64,000 nucleotides of DNA from Plazaster borealis (lineage: Eukaryota; Echinodermata; Asteroidea; Forcipulatida; Labidiasteridae), in assembly GCA_021014325.1 (NCBI GenBank), contig CM037474.1, forward strand, positions 2,298,501-2,362,500, in the 5' to 3' direction. The notes below the pieces were generated by a model, which was given only the letters and a program-made list of their open reading frames with translations, made no database searches and was not told the DNA's origin. The stretch's first letter is position 1. Every line of letters starts with the position of its first letter. Position numbers and translations under genes: made by a program. Of the stretch, positions 38,801 through 42,293 are shown piece after piece.

Positions 38801-40083
38801 ATCTTCATATGTCATTAGACAGTGACGTGTTATAGGTGAAAAAGGAGATGACATCATTTTTTTTCCCTGATTTTTTCTCGCTGTATTCTGTTTATCAAAC
38901 AGACACAAGGACATCAAGTTTAATTTTGAAACTGATGTTTCTGTCGACAGGAGTCCTCTGTGAATAAGTTATTGTACGGCAGAGAGAAGCAGAAGTACCA
39001 GCATGTTGTAGAAGACTTCTATAATGGAGTTCGGGATTTGTCACAGGTGCCCACCCAGGAGCTGAACAAGGAGCTGTACAAAGCTTGTGAGGTAAACTTC
39101 AAAATACAAAAATCTACCTCGGCATAGAATTCTGACTCCCTCCTAGAGATCATTCAAAATAAATTATGTACGAATAACTGAGTTATTTCTGGGTTGAACA
39201 AAGAAAACTTTACTAGAGCGGGACTTGAACCTGTGACCTCCGGATTAACGTGCCGGCGCTCTTCCAACTGTGCTACCTAGCCCCATGTTGGCGGTTTCCC
39301 TGTTTTGTTAGTATCTTTGTTCAGGGTGCCATTCAGAAGCCATACAACCTGTAACTGCTGTATAGCCAGGGATCACACCCAAGTTTACGATACAGCCTGG
39401 GAAGTGGCTTTTCATGTATTTTAATTTCAAAAGCAAAATCTCAAAACTAGTTCTTCATTGGTCTTTTCAGAATTTCACAGGTCTGTTCAGTAAGTTAAAT
39501 ACCCTTGAACGGCTGTGGGACATTGTCAGCAAACACAATCCAGCGGTAAGTTTTAAAACACTTTATAATTAAATTTCCTATCTAAATTATTTTCTTACAA
39601 TCGAATGTGTGTTGTTATTTGACTGTTTTCCCCCTACACCTAAACCATTATCAACTCATGAATAACGGGTTAAGGTACCACAAGAGAAATCTTACTGTAG
39701 TCATCTTTGTCTAGTCTCCTTTGCAATCATATATAATGATACCTATTAACCAAAAAGGGACCTGGCTATTTCCCTTCCTGCCTCAGTTTGGTTTCTCACT
39801 CTACTATGGCCTCCTTCTATTGCACTTATTTCTTCTTCTTGTTAATGCAGGCACACGGTAATTAAAAACATTACTAATAACTACTGGTCTTTTTTATTAT
39901 CGTTCCAATACATAAGAAATGAGCCTTGAATTAAAGGAAGACCAAGATGGTGGACTTTGTCTTCTCATTTGTTTACAGATTCTGGATGTTCTTGAGTCTG
40001 AACCAGGATATGAAGAAGCCCATCTTGGATACCTTCTTGAGGAGGTGCAAGTGACTCTCTCCAGTGGTGATGATCCTGTGTAG
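1..40083 (+). CDS. Plexin, copy A (5'-truncated by window edge; 34 exons)
   Basis: Semaphorin receptor, single-pass membrane protein whose cytoplasmic RasGAP-like domain acts on small GTPases (family knowledge). Coding exons seen: 1-92, 199-314, 547-679, 1387-1540, 1668-1767, 2017-2134, 2719-2853, 4159-4254, 4381-4489, 5463-5644, 6067-6221, 7940-8057, 9419-9555, 9756-9920, 10199-10340, 10921-11157, 13965-14141, 14332-14554, 15497-15636, 15798-15925, 17295-17360, 19102-19176, 20604-20670, 21759-21905, 22882-23038, 23665-23765, 24069-24177, 35372-35475, 35667-35828, 36713-36876, 37984-38131, 38951-39091, 39471-39545, 39979-40083. They total 4,478 nt and stay open in one frame to TAG. Order: end of Sema, three PSI domains, IPT domains, transmembrane helix, GAP half 1, Rho-binding domain, GAP half 2. 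With the N-terminus seen in copy B the full protein would be about 1,950 residues, normal for plexins. Class A versus B is not resolved; no symbol is assigned. Confidence 0.93.
199..314 (+). CDS. Copy A exon A2 (PSI domain 1, first part)
   Basis: Acceptor CAG at 196-198. It encodes the cysteine-rich start of PSI 1, including [11 protein letters not shown], a signature of plexins and semaphorins. Ends in phase 2. Confidence 0.92.
547..679 (+). CDS. Copy A exon A3 (PSI 1 end and linker)
   Basis: Completes PSI 1 (CTLYSDC) and continues to ITLTEQQ. Acceptor TAG at 544-546, donor GTAAGA at 680. Same length (133 nt) as B6. Confidence 0.9.
1387..1540 (+). CDS. Copy A exon A4 (linker between PSI 1 and PSI 2)
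   Basis: Reads [20 protein letters not shown] and ends IPPIQQG in phase 1. Equivalent to B7 with the same 154-nt length. Confidence 0.9.
1668..1767 (+). CDS. Copy A exon A5 (linker before PSI 2)
   Basis: Reads [18 protein letters not shown] and ends in phase 2 at [11 protein letters not shown]. It contains an N-glycosylation sequon (NETS). Same 100-nt length as B8. Confidence 0.9.
2017..2134 (+). CDS. Copy A exon A6 (PSI domain 2)
   Basis: Cysteine-rich PSI 2: [20 protein letters not shown]. Acceptor TGTAG ends at 2016; donor GT at 2135. Same length as B9. Confidence 0.91.
2316..2692. mobile_element. TTAA-bounded palindromic MITE
   Basis: TTAAAGGGATTGTATACG at the left and AGACCCTTTAA at the right, TTAA on both edges. 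Internal segments resemble the copies at 43064 and 55630. Confidence 0.72.
2719..2853 (+). CDS. Copy A exon A7 (after PSI 2)
   Basis: Starts [17 protein letters not shown] and ends LPNETQ. Phase 0 at both ends; 135 nt as in B10. Confidence 0.9.
3087..3222. mobile_element. Short inverted-repeat element (GGTCACCAGGCCTGGA)
   Basis: Begins GGTCACCAGGCCTGGA and ends TCCAGGCCTGGGTCAC. A related fragment lies inverted at about 6238-6306. Confidence 0.6.
3441..3720 (-). mobile_element. tRNA-derived SINE, partly tandem
   Basis: Two units begin with GTAAAAGGAAAGAAGAAAGA at 3441 and 3567 (126-bp period). Each has a reversed B-box (GGGATTCGAACC). Only the second has the full tRNA-like part. Relatives at 11265-11370, 17880-18010 and 61800-61925. 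Confidence 0.65.
4159..4254 (+). CDS. Copy A exon A8 (region between PSI 2 and PSI 3)
   Basis: Reads [17 protein letters not shown] and ends IVCDLKA. Flanked by CAG acceptor and GTAAGT donor; 96 nt as in B11. Confidence 0.9.
4381..4489 (+). CDS. Copy A exon A9 (IPT-like beta segment before PSI 3)
   Basis: Reads [16 protein letters not shown], consistent with the end of an IPT-type beta sandwich, and ends in phase 1. Donor GTGAGT at 4490. Confidence 0.9.
4520..5095. repeat. Repeat in copy A intron A9-A10
   Basis: Inverted counterpart of 58262-58990. No credible coding sequence despite short ORFs. Confidence 0.55.
5463..5644 (+). CDS. Copy A exon A10 (PSI domain 3)
   Basis: PSI 3 on one exon: [13 protein letters not shown], then ECVWCNATC and NANCPDP. 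Compared with B13 there are 12 base differences in 182, changing nine residues. Confidence 0.92.
6067..6221 (+). CDS. Copy A exon A11 (IPT domain start)
   Basis: Reads [20 protein letters not shown], the opening strand pattern of a plexin IPT domain (P-x-G-P-x-x-G-x-T). Ends in phase 2. Confidence 0.92.
6484..7150 (+). mobile_element. tRNA-Leu-type SINE split by an insertion
   Basis: The tRNA-like start (GAGCGATTTAGTGCATCGGA) at 6489 is separated from the SINE body (ACACTTGTGTCCTTGAGCAA) at 7020 by ~490 bp with GTGTGAA motifs, probably a DNA element. Boundaries approximate. Confidence 0.5.
7940..8057 (+). CDS. Copy A exon A12 (IPT domain end)
   Basis: Reads [20 protein letters not shown] and ends NFEYR, the closing strand of the IPT domain that leads into the next one. 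118 nt as in B15. Confidence 0.91.
8174..9035. mobile_element. Nonautonomous DNA element with ~34-bp terminal inverted repeats
   Basis: Left AGGCCAAGTAACAAAAGTAA then CGAGTTTCTCGTC; the right end is its complement with two or three changes. No coding capacity. Absent from the matching copy B intron. Confidence 0.78.
9419..9555 (+). CDS. Copy A exon A13 (second IPT domain start; GC donor)
   Basis: Reads [20 protein letters not shown], a clear IPT start. The reading frame needs the exon to end at 9555 before GCAAGT, so the intron is GC-AG. B16 has the same donor. Only two base differences from B16. Confidence 0.91.
9756..9920 (+). CDS. Copy A exon A14 (IPT end and start of next IPT)
   Basis: Ends one IPT and starts the next at [15 protein letters not shown]. 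It differs from B17 at 13 of 165 bases, mostly replacement changes, although the flanking introns are 97-98% identical. Confidence 0.92.
10199..10340 (+). CDS. Copy A exon A15 (third IPT)
   Basis: Reads [20 protein letters not shown] and ends TKFVE. Phase 0 end. A KRS dibasic site and an NNT sequon are present. Confidence 0.91.
10449..10870 (+). mobile_element. LINE 3' relic shared by both copies (copy A)
   Basis: CTCAACTCAAAACGCATTTG is a decayed ORF end, followed by GCGCCTTGAGCACTC and an ATT-rich tail. The same relic sits in the homologous copy B intron, so it predates the gene duplication. Confidence 0.65.
10921..11157 (+). CDS. Copy A exon A16 (IPT 3 end and start of IPT 4)
   Basis: Starts [16 protein letters not shown] and contains [15 protein letters not shown], the plexin segment that opens the last IPT domain. 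237 nt as in B19; 13 differences. Confidence 0.92.
11383..12136. mobile_element. 754-bp inverted-repeat element with 12-bp target duplication
   Basis: Arms 11385-11524 and 11960-12100 are reverse complements over ~140 bp with about one mismatch. CACTAGAGACTA flanks both sides (11371-11382, 12137-12148). The interior has a hairpin (11525-11609), a TATAAATAAG box (11769-11778) and a hammerhead-like motif (11801-11844). Possibly a nonautonomous Penelope-type element with inverted terminal repeats; this is inference. Confidence 0.75.
11801..11844 (+). ncRNA. Hammerhead-ribozyme-like motif
   Basis: Stem I GTCTC/GAGAC, core CTGACGA, stem II GACTAG/CTAGTC, GAAA, then CGTT, in canonical order. The self-complementary ACGT could form stem III only in a dimer. 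One extra T between core and stem II departs from the consensus, so activity is uncertain. Confidence 0.45.
13600..13795 (+). promoter_or_regulatory. CpG-rich CRE-containing intronic segment
   Basis: TGACGTCA at 13679-13686, CpG-rich surroundings and a good donor TGAG-GTAAGG at 13786. Could be an internal promoter/first exon or a repeat. Confidence 0.25.
13965..14141 (+). CDS. Copy A exon A17 (membrane-proximal IPT)
   Basis: Reads [18 protein letters not shown] and ends GRGLPVVW. The 3' half resembles degenerate repeats in the following intron of both copies. Confidence 0.91.
14332..14554 (+). CDS. Copy A exon A18 (transmembrane segment and juxtamembrane helix)
   Basis: Ends the ectodomain ([10 protein letters not shown]), then crosses the membrane with [20 protein letters not shown] and continues into a charged coiled-coil stretch ([20 protein letters not shown]). 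223 nt, one more than B21. Ends in phase 1. Confidence 0.93.
14671..14985 (+). mobile_element. tRNA-Leu-type SINE
   Basis: GGTGTCGTGGCCAAGCGGTC (A box) and GGGTTTGAATCC (B box), then the GTGTCCTTGAGCAAG body. Confidence 0.7.
15497..15636 (+). CDS. Copy A exon A19 (juxtamembrane and start of GAP domain)
   Basis: Reads [20 protein letters not shown], the highly conserved plexin cytoplasmic entry motif. Donor GTAAGT at 15637. Confidence 0.94.
15798..15925 (+). CDS. Copy A exon A20 (GAP half 1)
   Basis: Reads [20 protein letters not shown] and ends in phase 2 inside the LPIRQK segment, which aligns with the SMRDR stretch of vertebrate plexins. Confidence 0.92.
15984..16410 (+). mobile_element. 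tRNA-Leu-type SINE, longest copy
   Basis: A box TGGCTGAGCGG, B box GGTTCGAATCC, then the SINE body and an ATT-repeat tail at 16392-16407. Lies between exons A20 and A21. Confidence 0.8.
16561..16820. mobile_element. MITE with AACCTCGTCCCCA ends
   Basis: Starts AACCTCGTCCCCA and ends TGGGGACGAGGTT. Contains inverted CATATCCAAAA/TTTTGGATATG in the centre. Confidence 0.7.
16983..17014. repeat. CAAA microsatellite
   Basis: Seven or so CAAA units. Confidence 0.85.
17068..17213 (+). repeat. Dispersed repeat (GTATTGATACAAGTCAAAGG)
   Basis: About 145 bp closely matching the reverse complement of 41004-41152 in the intergenic region. Confidence 0.7.
17295..17360 (+). CDS. Copy A exon A21 (GAP half 1)
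   Basis: Short 66-nt exon, [20 protein letters not shown], matching the VASLIMTVLQ helix of plexin GAP domains. Confidence 0.91.
   Translation, partial: AVGSISAYSHHDHGEQTDILD
17511..17826 (+). mobile_element. Asn-like tRNA SINE (CTTTGTTCAACCCC family)
   Basis: GCTGGATGGCTCAGTTGGTG and CAGGTTCAAGTCCCG are A- and B-box-like. CTTTGTTCAACCC flanks the copy at both ends. Confidence 0.7.
18148..18500 (+). mobile_element. tRNA-Leu-type SINE
   Basis: A box GTGGCCGAGTGATC, B box GGTTCAAATCC, body CATTGAGCAAGGCACTTAAC. Confidence 0.7.
18505..18676. mobile_element. Degenerate GGGCCCAA-type MITE
   Basis: Left end TGGGCCCAAAGTAGCTTAGC, right end GCCTCATGAAATTGAGCC; same family style as 36281-36475 but diverged. 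Confidence 0.55.
18712..18853. mobile_element. MITE with CAATTTCACAAAGC ends
   Basis: Inverted termini GGCTCAATTTCACAAAGC and GCTCTTTGTGAAATTGGTCC, with AAGATTGAT inverted motifs inside. Confidence 0.65.
18866..19030. mobile_element. MITE with AATAAGAAGTAACTT ends
   Basis: Imperfect palindrome: ends AATAAGAAGTAACTT and AGTTACTTCTTATT, inner GGGTACAAC and GTTGTACCC. Confidence 0.65.
19102..19176 (+). CDS. Copy A exon A22 (GAP half 1)
   Basis: Reads [20 protein letters not shown] and ends within LFLR. Phase 1 start, phase 2 end. Confidence 0.91.
19369..19665 (+). mobile_element. tRNA-derived SINE (GTGGCCGTGGTTCGATTCC family)
   Basis: A-box-like GGTTAGCTTGTGCATAAAGG, B box GGTTCGATTCC, tail AGCTGCGAGTAAGGATGATT. 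Homologous to 62222-62515. Confidence 0.7.
19796..20001. mobile_element. Palindromic MITE with GGGCCCAATTTCAT termini
   Basis: Inverted ends TGGGCCCAATTTCATGGCTC and complement. The interior is GC-rich and contains GCTTACG motifs. Confidence 0.82.
20604..20670 (+). CDS. Copy A exon A23 (GAP half 1)
   Basis: Reads [20 protein letters not shown]. Vertebrate plexins have RRTES at the join with A22; here the junction reads LFLR-NES, one arginine shorter. Confidence 0.91.
20693..20870. mobile_element. Imperfect palindrome, probable MITE
   Basis: Left TCATAGACTACTTCGCAAAT and right ATTTGCAAAGAAGTCTATGG are complementary, with GGTGCATGCTGGT mirrored inside. Confidence 0.6.
20990..21028. repeat. 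Short tandem repeat of AACGTAT/AACGCAT
   Basis: About five 9-10-bp units of TATAACGTA/TATAACGCA type. Confidence 0.75.
21112..21778. repeat. ~340-bp tandem duplication including the 5' end of exon A24
   Basis: Unit 1 (21112-21464) and unit 2 (21474-21773) both contain ATTGCCAACAATGGAAA, the GCTGCCGTGGGAAAAGATAT block and end AGTCACACTGCCTAT after a CAG/TAG acceptor. Unit 2's end is the real exon A24 start. Confidence 0.85.
21759..21905 (+). CDS. Copy A exon A24 (GAP half 1 to RBD)
   Basis: Reads [20 protein letters not shown] and [16 protein letters not shown], typical of the plexin GAP-RBD boundary. Its first 15 bases and acceptor recur upstream at 21448-21464 in a tandem duplication. Confidence 0.92.
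22401..22427. repeat. CTGAA microsatellite
   Basis: Five CTGAA units. Confidence 0.85.
22487..22640. mobile_element. Small inverted-repeat element
   Basis: Starts TTGACCTCTTGCAGGATGCG and ends with the related CTCTACAAGGGGTCAA; imperfect palindrome. Confidence 0.55.
22882..23038 (+). CDS. Copy A exon A25 (Rho-GTPase-binding domain)
   Basis: Ubiquitin-like RBD core: [20 protein letters not shown] followed by [10 protein letters not shown], close to the vertebrate VKVLDCDTVTQVKEK pattern. Ends in phase 1. Confidence 0.93.
23222..23525 (+). mobile_element. Asn-like tRNA SINE
   Basis: GCTCAGTTGGTAGAGCGCTG and GGTCGCAGGTTTTAGTCGCC. The B box is decayed relative to other copies. Confidence 0.7.
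23665..23765 (+). CDS. Copy A exon A26 (RBD)
   Basis: Reads [20 protein letters not shown] and ends [11 protein letters not shown], matching LEWRQG and WKRLNTL of known plexins. Confidence 0.92.
24069..24177 (+). CDS. Copy A exon A27 (RBD end)
   Basis: Reads [20 protein letters not shown] and ends in phase 1. Followed by an 11.2-kb intron packed with mobile elements. Confidence 0.9.
24374..24515 (+). mobile_element. tRNA-Leu-type SINE fragment
   Basis: CAGCAGAGTGTGGGTTCGAG and CTTGAGCAAGATACTTGACC match the 15984 copy. Just upstream of the DIRS insertion. Confidence 0.65.
24636..24767 (+). repeat. DIRS left inverted terminal repeat
   Basis: Near-perfect reverse complement of 29339-29470. 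Contains TATATAAG at 24731-24738, a possible promoter, as terminal repeats of this class drive transcription. Confidence 0.88.
24823..28038 (+). CDS. DIRS Gag-like / reverse transcriptase / RNase H polyprotein
   Basis: 1,071 residues, uninterrupted. Residues 1-390 are Gag-like with a basic Arg/Gly-rich tail near 320-380. The RT palm motif YLDD is at residues 601-604, preceded by [18 protein letters not shown]. RNase H acidic residues fit D767, E801, D826 and D876 (contexts [34 protein letters not shown]). The C-terminal block with [11 protein letters not shown] is typical of DIRS-group polyproteins. No methyltransferase-like domain was recognised downstream of RNase H. It makes and primes cDNA from element RNA. 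Confidence 0.92.
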   Translation: MNTDSSGSDDLAAMMQPSGKVSCRDYDARLQENAEDIKKLSSSINTIKEMVTSMAQSHDKSTGRAMHAGPSTRDDRSAQLEVTAQYDDIFENELSGLVSPGNTAFDPTEAEFDLISVLTENQPINETNADFDILPSGDIYNESEAKGPEVFANLAERAIKAVTLPIKKETYAKIAEQYNTPSNAVAVSAPRIDSELWGTIPATARSKDVALQQIQKHVIKGLIPYMNILSELRVATKSGRAIDVDRVKNLALDGITLAGNASFELSIKRREELKNVLNPMYRGLCSRSTPISEMLFGKDINATMKQVAEAYKAGRKLTSGETKNQPYRRYVPYTQHRSTTANRGYADRGRRSWRPSGSFRGHSHSTQYQGRTSWAQRASNKPSTATKLSNEKNWYVKAKLLNIPNNAGRLKLCKTNWSQITSDNWILTSVLGCKIDFLACPRQTSKPKRIQFSNREIMLIHTEINELLHKGAIRQVQPETCRFLSNIFLIPKKTGELRPVINLKNLNKFVSHEHFKMENTKLVKNIIKENDLFTSIDLKDAYFAIPICEQDQHYLCFSWAEQYYCFTCLPFGLSSAPRIFTKIMKPVVGTARSNGIRLVIYLDDILIMSSSKDESLNNTNFMVNLLQNLGFVINDKKSCLIPNTSITYLGFVLDSKSMTIHVPRTKVNKIKCAGERLLSKAATIRQFAQFIGLIISTFDAFSQGKLHYRNLEVAKVESLQTNNDNFDEKMLINSSIIDEIQWWLSVPHDDFKGPIKIPPIDLVISTDASNFGWGAFCETDNSYARGKWSENHNGTHINILELIAVQNALKSLCTNFKNGHVLIKSDNSTAVSYISKMGGTTSSLNHIAYTIYSWCSHRNICLSATHIPGTTNVTADYLSRKESNKEMNLNSCIFEHILELTFHPDVDLFASNANHKLCRYVSWKNDPYAWAIDAFTISWSDMTPYIFPPFCLLPRILDKVSRDRSPRCILIAPLWQAQAWFPQLLAMCTARPILLPQWALNQPQQIPSLRLAAWTISGDDGNCRAYRMTLPSSSQTLGDKAPRNNMNQPGNVGLAGAVEGKLIHLHRLYTT
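27672..28844 (+). CDS. DIRS tyrosine recombinase
   Basis: 390-codon ORF overlapping the RT/RNase H ORF by 367 nt in another frame; the real start may be later, since the recognisable domain begins around residue 70 ([17 protein letters not shown]). Catalytic candidates are R223 (SAQRTQT), H337 and R340 (AHSFRG) and Y373 (KFYKKP), the R-HxxR-Y set of tyrosine recombinases. It integrates circular element DNA. Confidence 0.9.
   Translation: MFAPQNLGQSFQGQITTVHPNRSLVASPSMVPTTTGNVYCKTNPPTTMGSKPTSTNPVSQTSRLDHLRRRWQLQGLSDDASKLISNSWRQGTEKQYESAWKCWASWCGRRKVDPFTPAIHDIANFLAHEHSVGKSYSTLNLYRSALSSTVPLKGGHQVGQHPLIVRLLRGIFNSTPPKPKYSTMWNVSTLLDHIKTLPENNDLTLLNLSEKLLALMALVSAQRTQTLAALDLRYFNFSDENCSITVTELLKTNCPKKGIKNNKIVLESFRENPKLCVLSVLREYLSRTDKLRSSSNETKLFISTRKPHKKVATGTLARWMKNILKAAGIDTDIYTAHSFRGASTSAALAHGVSLQDIINTADWANASTFVKFYKKPVEQPTFASSVLQSR
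29133..29250. repeat. DIRS internal complementary region
   Basis: 29133-29177 is the reverse complement of the left tip (24603-24647). 29174-29250 is the reverse complement of the right tip (29464-29540). In the DIRS replication model this region templates the ends and allows circle formation. Confidence 0.88.
29339..29470 (-). repeat. DIRS right inverted terminal repeat
   Basis: Mirror of the left repeat. Followed by a unique tip to 29540 that ends AATT. Confidence 0.88.
29768..29892 (-). mobile_element. Asn-like tRNA SINE fragment, internally deleted
   Basis: GGGGTTGAACAAAGAAAAAT then GGGACTTGAACCTACGACCT; the A-box half is missing. A short TTTCACAAAG MITE fragment follows (29892-29960). 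Confidence 0.65.
30555..30577. repeat. CA microsatellite
   Basis: About eleven CA units in the A27-A28 intron. Confidence 0.85.
31527..32510 (+). pseudogene. LINE reverse transcriptase C-terminal fragment
   Basis: Open frame with [17 protein letters not shown] and catalytic FADDTTIL, then thumb and C-terminal [20 protein letters not shown] before TAG. Endonuclease and N-terminal RT are missing, so it cannot be autonomous. Confidence 0.85.
31527..33027 (+). mobile_element. 5'-truncated non-LTR retrotransposon
   Basis: Starts within the RT domain, carries the ORF end and a 3' UTR containing GTCT microsatellites (32583-32620, 32793-32825), and ends at a TGAATTGA-like tail. CR1/Jockey-like by motif style; family not determined. 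Confidence 0.82.
33355..33433 (+). mobile_element. Asn-like tRNA SINE fragment
   Basis: CAACATTAGGGTTAGATAGC and GGTCGCAGGTTCAAGTACC, ending CTTTGTTCAACC. Confidence 0.6.
33434..34474. other. Intron sequence, no recognised feature
   Basis: AT-rich; only short ORFs with no family resemblance. Confidence 0.5.
34475..34583. mobile_element. Short inverted-repeat element
   Basis: Left AGTTAGTGGTCCGATGTTTC and right GAAACTTCAGGCCACTAACT. Fragments with AGAGTCTTTCTCAAAGGCTA recur at 22060-22090 and 63846-63872. Confidence 0.55.
34612..35335 (-). mobile_element. LINE 3' fragment, minus strand
   Basis: Reverse strand encodes [20 protein letters not shown] and [16 protein letters not shown], ending at a stop near 34990, then a 3' UTR with an ATTC-type tail at 34612-34630. 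It shares the C-terminal pattern with the LINE at 31.5 kb and ends about 36 bases before exon A28. Confidence 0.8.
34992..35333 (-). pseudogene. LINE ORF2 C-terminal remnant
   Basis: Open from [20 protein letters not shown] through the PRLWN motif to the stop. Only the last ~110 residues of the LINE protein are present. Confidence 0.75.
35372..35475 (+). CDS. Copy A exon A28 (start of GAP half 2)
   Basis: Reads [20 protein letters not shown] and ends GVQDWHL, matching the plexin KLWHLVK segment. The acceptor lies about 36 bases beyond a minus-strand LINE fragment. Confidence 0.91.
35667..35828 (+). CDS. Copy A exon A29 (charged insert in GAP half 2)
   Basis: Starts [20 protein letters not shown], a run of acidic then basic residues, and ends [11 protein letters not shown], equivalent to EIYLTRLLATK. 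Longer than the corresponding vertebrate segment by roughly 20 residues. Confidence 0.9.
36075..36700 (+). mobile_element. LINE ORF2 relic, split by a MITE
   Basis: Encodes [20 protein letters not shown] then [13 protein letters not shown], the typical C-terminal block of non-LTR proteins, with stops. A GGGCCCAATTT MITE (36281-36475) interrupts it; the 3' part runs to the acceptor of exon A30. Confidence 0.7.
36281..36475. mobile_element. Palindromic MITE with GGGCCCAATTTCAT termini
   Basis: Terminal inverted repeats of about 30 bp: GGGCCCAATTTCATAGAGCT at the left and its complement at the right. Related to the element at 19796-20001. Confidence 0.82.
36713..36876 (+). CDS. Copy A exon A30 (GAP half 2)
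   Basis: Reads [16 protein letters not shown] and [16 protein letters not shown], a hallmark plexin GAP block, and ends IWKSN. Phase 2 end. Confidence 0.94.
37033..37494. mobile_element. TTAA-bounded MITE, AAAGGTGGGGTCATAG subfamily
   Basis: Left TTAAAGGTGGGGTCATAGAT, right complement ending near 37494. Interior nearly matches 57342-57724 (CAGTGTCTACTTGCTGAGAA). Confidence 0.7.
37984..38131 (+). CDS. Copy A exon A31 (GAP half 2, LPLRFW motif)
   Basis: Reads [20 protein letters not shown], with the conserved GAP arginine in LPLRFW, and ends HKLGK. 148 nt. Confidence 0.94.
38320..38880. repeat. Two ~290-bp degenerate tandem units rich in CRE-like sites
   Basis: Both units carry GTGATGTCATCATGRCGTCA, then a CAC(G)-rich block, TCCGATTGA and GTTATAGGTGAA. 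TGACGTCA is at 38436-38443 and CACGTG at 38445 and 38452. Confidence 0.65.
38951..39091 (+). CDS. Copy A exon A32 (GAP half 2)
   Basis: Reads [20 protein letters not shown], equivalent to SPSNKLLYAKDI in vertebrates. Phase 0 at both ends. Confidence 0.93.
39187..39405 (-). mobile_element. Asn-like tRNA SINE
   Basis: Starts GGGTTGAACAAAGAAAACTT, reversed B box ACTTGAACC, reversed anticodon region GGATTAACGTGCCGG. Confidence 0.7.
39471..39545 (+). CDS. Copy A exon A33 (C-terminal helices)
   Basis: Reads [20 protein letters not shown], matching the C-terminal helical LNTLVALHQLY segment of plexins. Confidence 0.91.
39979..40083 (+). CDS. Copy A exon A34 (C-terminus and stop)
   Basis: Reads [20 protein letters not shown] and ends SSGDDPV before TAG at 40081-40083. 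The end does not match the class B PDZ ligand (V-T-D-L). Confidence 0.91.
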   Translation: MLDVLESEPGYEEAHLGYLLEEVQVTLSSGDDPV

Positions 40084-40395
40084 AATGGCAAATAATTTCC
40101 AGTGTTGTAGTAAACTGGCACTGAATACTCGTACTTGGGTACTACTCGAGTGCCATTTTAGTTACATTCACCTTGTGCATTCTCCCTCTACTGTGTACTC
40201 GGCTAGTAAAGTACTCATACTCAAAGTCCATACTCGATACTCGACTGAAAAATAATCTGTACTCAAAGTCATGTACTCGATACTTGACTAAAAATGTACT
40301 CAGACTCTGTTTTTAAGTACTCACGGTCAAAATACTGTTTTCTTTTTTGCTTTTCTATATAAATGCTTATGTAAGGAATAGAGGAATAAAGCTCT
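40084..40395 (+). promoter_or_regulatory. Copy A 3' UTR with AATAAA signal
   Basis: Noncoding sequence after the stop. A polyadenylation hexamer AATAAA lies at 40385-40390. The UTR includes a degenerate TACTCG-type repeat. Confidence 0.6.
40115..40330. repeat. TACTCG/TACTCA minisatellite in 3' UTR
   Basis: Many TACTCG, TACTCA and ATACTCGACT variants in 215 bp, for example TACTCGATACTCGACTGAA and TACTCGATACTTGACTAAA. Confidence 0.7.
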
Positions 40396-41003
40396 GAAAA
40401 AGTATATAATATAAGTTGTCTTTGAAAAAATAGTTATCATAATAAGCTTGCATTGTCATCTAGAAATTAAACAAAAAACAATAAATGTTGATGACAAACT
40501 TCTTGCCCTTATTCACTGTCTTGATTACTCCTTAATGAGTTAACCTTTTGACTTTGAGTTGAAACAATTACTTAAGTGTGAAGGACGTTGTCATGAAATA
40601 TAAATGTAAAATATTTAAAGATAATAAGTTAATTATTATATATGAACAGTTCTATGAAATTTAGCATGTGTGGTTTTAATAATCGGCTTTGAAATACATG
40701 ATACAATATTAGCAGTGCTTGCAAATTTGAAGTGAAGATTTTTTAATTCTGAAGATTAATTTTATATAAAATTGGGGCTTTTCCCCAAACTCTGGCTCTG
40801 GCGCTGGGCTTCAATTGATGTTGAAGCAGCACACAAACTGCATACTGCCGGAACCGTGGCCTTATTAGCATTGGTTTGGAAAACACACTTAAAACTGTAA
40901 AGCAGAGAATATGAGCTTGACATCTTTGCTTCTGGTTAACGGAAATCCTGAGAGTGTGCTCGGAATGGAGTTTGGTCTAATGGACGACAACTTAAGAAAA
41001 TAA

Positions 41004-41330
41004 CACTTGAACCAATGGGTCTGACCTTATTTTATTATGACATCATTTCTAAATCAATACACTCCCCCACATCCAAAATTCTATAAAACATCTCCCCAAC
41101 TTTTACTCTCGGCTTCGACTACTCCTTCGACTTGTATCAATACAATTGTTACAGAGGTGCTGAACCTAGCTCATATGTGAGAGGTGAGTCTCTTGCACTA
41201 AGGCAGAAGGGAAAGTCCAAGCCAAGAGTGAAAGTTGGGGAGATGTTTCAAAGGATTTTGGTTGTGGGGGTGTATTTATTTAGAAATGATATCAAACAGA
41301 AAATACATAATGAGTGACATCATTTCCTAG
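41004..41330. repeat. Palindromic repeat, two arms of the 17068 family
   Basis: 41004-41152 is the family in minus orientation; 41215-41300 is a second arm in plus orientation (GAAAGTTGGGGAGATGTTT). Confidence 0.7.
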
Positions 41331-42293
41331 AACAAGGTAGGAGGACGTAGATGTCAACAGGAGAGTTTATGGTTAGTACTTGGGGACCTTGAGACCATAG
41401 CCTTAGAATGTTTGAGGTGTGTTTTACTTAGTGAATAAATAGGGGTGAGCCTTAAAATGACACGGTATATGGGCCACCTGGTGACACTGGGCAAATATAT
41501 TAAATTTGGTTGAAAATCATCCTTACAACTACCAATAACAATTGTCTTGAGAAGTATTTCATTTTGCATGGAATACTGTCATGGAAGAAGAACTTTGTAA
41601 TTTTTTTCTAATGCAAGTTCGCCCCAAACAAGGCTAAAAGCCACTCTTGGTAAGGGGCTACAAGACGAACATATTAAAGATGAAAAAAACTCAGGGGAGC
41701 TGAAGGTAGGAGTTGACATTCCTCTTAAAAAACTTGTCCCCTAACACGTGATTCTTATTCATTGCCAAATCGAAATAATCATGAGAATGATCTTGGGCCG
41801 TATCCATATTGGCGGCTACGAATATGGCTGTTGCTATGTGTTGCTATGGACGTCCTATACTTCAACACATGATGACGCGACAGTCCAGCCGTAGCCATTG
41901 CCTATTCAGACACAGCCGTACTCAAAACACAATTGCATTTTTTTAGTTTTTGTTTTACCAAGGATGATTGTGTTAGCATGCGTGGTTGATGCATGATTAT
42001 TTTGTAAATTAAATATTTTATACATAATTTTAGTTCTGCTTCATTTGCAATAATGTCATTCTTTTATGGACAAAAAGATATGCATTTACTCAATAGACTT
42101 AATATATTTAACAAATTATTGCAATATTAACAAACAATTGTTTTTTTTATTTTTTTATAGTACTAATAAGATAATCAGAGTTATTTTTGTAAATTATTGA
42201 ATAATGAATTTTAAACTTTTTTTAAATTCCATCAATGTACACAAACATCAAATAATAAATCGAAGGGAAACTGACTGGAAACTTTTAAATTAT

